A stretch of 64,000 nt of DNA from Aequorivita soesokkakensis. Lineage in GTDB: Bacteria > Bacteroidota > Bacteroidia > Flavobacteriales > Flavobacteriaceae. The position numbers and the translations under genes are program-made. The notes beneath the pieces were generated by a model. The model searched no databases. It saw only the letters and a list, made by a program, of their open reading frames with translations, and was not told the origin of the DNA. Shown piece by piece: positions 62,658 to 64,000 of the stretch. Positions within the stretch are counted from its first letter, which is position 1, and each line of letters starts with the position of its first letter. The DNA lies in NCBI RefSeq assembly GCF_001641085.1, contig NZ_LXIE01000012.1:179843-243842 (forward strand), given 5' to 3'.

Positions 62658-64000
62658 ATGAAAAAACTAATACTTTTATTTGCCTTTTTACTAGTTTTGA
62701 TCCCTACCGCAAAAGCCCAAGTTTGCGATATTTTAATACCAATTTGTACCAGTCAGGACGGGCTTAACAATAATGCGATAGACCCTTCACCAATTACCAT
62801 CGCCACTACCTGCCAAACTTTGCAGGGCACCCGGACCGCATGGTACCGTTTGGCCATTATTCAGGCCACAAATTTCACATTCCAAATTGAGCCAACAGGA
62901 AATATTGATTATGATTTTGCGGTATATGTGAATGCAGATTGTAATAACTTGGGAGTTGCAGACAGGGCAAGTTATGACGCTCCCTCTGCCGGCGAATATG
63001 ATACAGGTTTAAACCTTACATCCACTGATTTATGTGAAACTGCTTTGGGCGATGGGCAGGTTCAATTTATAAGTTTAGTTCCTGGAGATGAAGTTATAAT
63101 TGTCGTTGATAGATTTTCAGCTACTCCCGATACATTCGATTTAACATTTGGAGACCCCGATGCTTTTGACTGTTCCATAGTGCAAACCGATGTTTGTGAT
63201 GGAGACACTGTAACACTTGATGCTACAGACCCTATGGCAAATAATTATATTTGGGAGTATGATGATTTAATGGGAGGTGGATTTGTTCAAATTTATAATG
63301 GAAACTTCCCTACAATTAATGTAACACAAACAGGAAATTATAAAGCTAGAATACAATTTGCAGGAGGAGGGGAGAATGTTAGGTTCTTTAACATGGTTTT
63401 TCATCCCCAGCCAGTTATTGCTAGTCCACCCCTGGATCTTTCCATATGTGATGACGGTACAAATGCAGGTATTTTCGACTTAACCGAAAATGATGATGAT
63501 GTTCGGGGCGGACAAGACCCGCTATTTAATATAACCTATCATCACAGCGCATTGGAAGCTTCAACAGGTGCAAATCCTATTATTCCAGCAAATGCTTACC
63601 CTATAGTAGGTACTTCTGAAACTATATGGGTTCGAATTGAAGAACCTACAGGCACTTGTTTTGCTATTGATTCTTTTCAAATTACCTATGCCGCGGCTAC
63701 TGCAACAGCTCCTGCAAGTCCTCATTATGTTTGTGATTTAGGGGGGAATGGGCAAGAGTCTATTAATCTAAATACCACATTTGACGCAATTATTCTAAAT
63801 GGTCAAAATCCTTTACAATATACAGTTACATACCATAGTAATCCAGCTGACGCACTTTCTGGAAATAACCCCTTGTCACAACCCTATATAGTTACAGGTT
63901 CTGTATTTATTTTTGCTAGAGTGGAAAGCAATACTGTTTCAAGCTGCTTCGCTACTACTCAGTTTAATCTTGTATTAGCGCCCCAGCCAATAGCGAACCC
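62658..64000 (+). CDS. Large repetitive surface protein (partial, C-terminus beyond window)
   Basis: 447 codons in the window, open to its end. Signal peptide MKKLILLFAFLLVLIPTAKA. After a beta-rich N-terminal domain (about 22-180; TAWYRLAIIQATNFTFQIEP, GEVIIVVDRFSATPDTF-like strands) there is a PKD/Ig-like region, then roughly 110-residue repeats: one opens LSICDDGTNAGIFDLTEN and another VCDLGGNGQESINLNTT, each containing YH-S-LEASTGANP or YHSNPADALSGNNP and ending with a V-x-R/F-A-R-V/I-E strand. This architecture is typical of giant flavobacterial adhesins secreted by the type IX system; the sorting domain would lie beyond the edge. Confidence 0.85.
   Translation, partial: MKKLILLFAFLLVLIPTAKAQVCDILIPICTSQDGLNNNAIDPSPITIATTCQTLQGTRTAWYRLAIIQATNFTFQIEPTGNIDYDFAVYVNADCNNLGVADRASYDAPSAGEYDTGLNLTSTDLCETALGDGQVQFISLVPGDEVIIVVDRFSATPDTFDLTFGDPDAFDCSIVQTDVCDGDTVTLDATDPMANNYIWEYDDLMGGGFVQIYNGNFPTINVTQTGNYKARIQFAGGGENVRFFNMVFHPQPVIASPPLDLSICDDGTNAGIFDLTENDDDVRGGQDPLFNITYHHSALEASTGANPIIPANAYPIVGTSETIWVRIEEPTGTCFAIDSFQITYAAATATAPASPHYVCDLGGNGQESINLNTTFDAIILNGQNPLQYTVTYHSNPADALSGNNPLSQPYIVTGSVFIFARVESNTVSSCFATTQFNLVLAPQPIAN

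Overview
The window is a chromosomal segment of a Bacteroidota bacterium, almost certainly a marine-type member of the Flavobacteriaceae (Aequorivita/Gramella-like; the genus is an inference). Reasons: AT-rich DNA without Shine-Dalgarno sites, several start regions preceded by the Bacteroidota promoter element TAnnTTTG, many short lipoproteins with an S-C or A-C lipobox, a FecI/FecR/TonB-receptor signalling unit, a fused SecDF, a secreted protein with a C-terminal type IX secretion sorting domain, LytTR and HisKA_2 signalling, and an S9 dipeptidyl peptidase. No transposase, prophage, CRISPR array, tRNA or rRNA was recognised.

Layout. 1-2917 (minus): ECF sigma factor, FecR-type anti-sigma factor and the first 479 codons of a signalling TonB-dependent receptor. 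3001-6934 (plus): three lipoproteins built from repeats of the same two modules. A bipartite sequence, GGTAGGGTWW-N8-TTAnYTGTYYwAA, occurs before lipoproteins 1 and 3 and between the sigma and anti-sigma genes, so sigma unit and lipoproteins look like one local regulon. 7008-12994: M28 peptidase, fasciclin lipoprotein, carbonic anhydrase, TPR lipoprotein and S33 hydrolase. 13067-22004 (minus): a co-oriented run with an M19 dipeptidase, an AmpG-like transporter, an NAD-dependent epimerase and four NTF2/SnoaL-fold proteins (six domains), lying downstream of a TPR histidine kinase/LytTR regulator pair (22189-24842).

25142-33482: RhlE helicase with a long leader, a cytochrome c lipoprotein, then an arsenic operon read arsR, DUF6428, arsM, arsN1-like acetyltransferase, arsC, acr3. 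Its promoter carries a palindrome covering the -33 and -7 elements, and three successive proteins end in paired cysteines. An APC permease and a GNAT enzyme lie upstream. 33588-39266: type IX-secreted FG-GAP/ASPIC protein, DPP-IV-like peptidase and NhaA. 39412-62151: mainly housekeeping genes (ffh, folD, queE, gyrB, mdh, class II nrdJ, secDF, lgt, yidD, cysS, folE) interspersed with small membrane or hypothetical genes. 62294 to the end: a small secreted protein and the start of a large repetitive surface protein.

Short dispersed palindromes, heptamer tandem repeats and a repeated TTGGAATTTGG motif sit between genes. The items most worth following up are the ECF regulon with its modular lipoproteins, the cysteine-tailed arsenic operon, the NTF2-rich cluster, and a 13-bp-arm inverted repeat between nrdJ and the secDF side.
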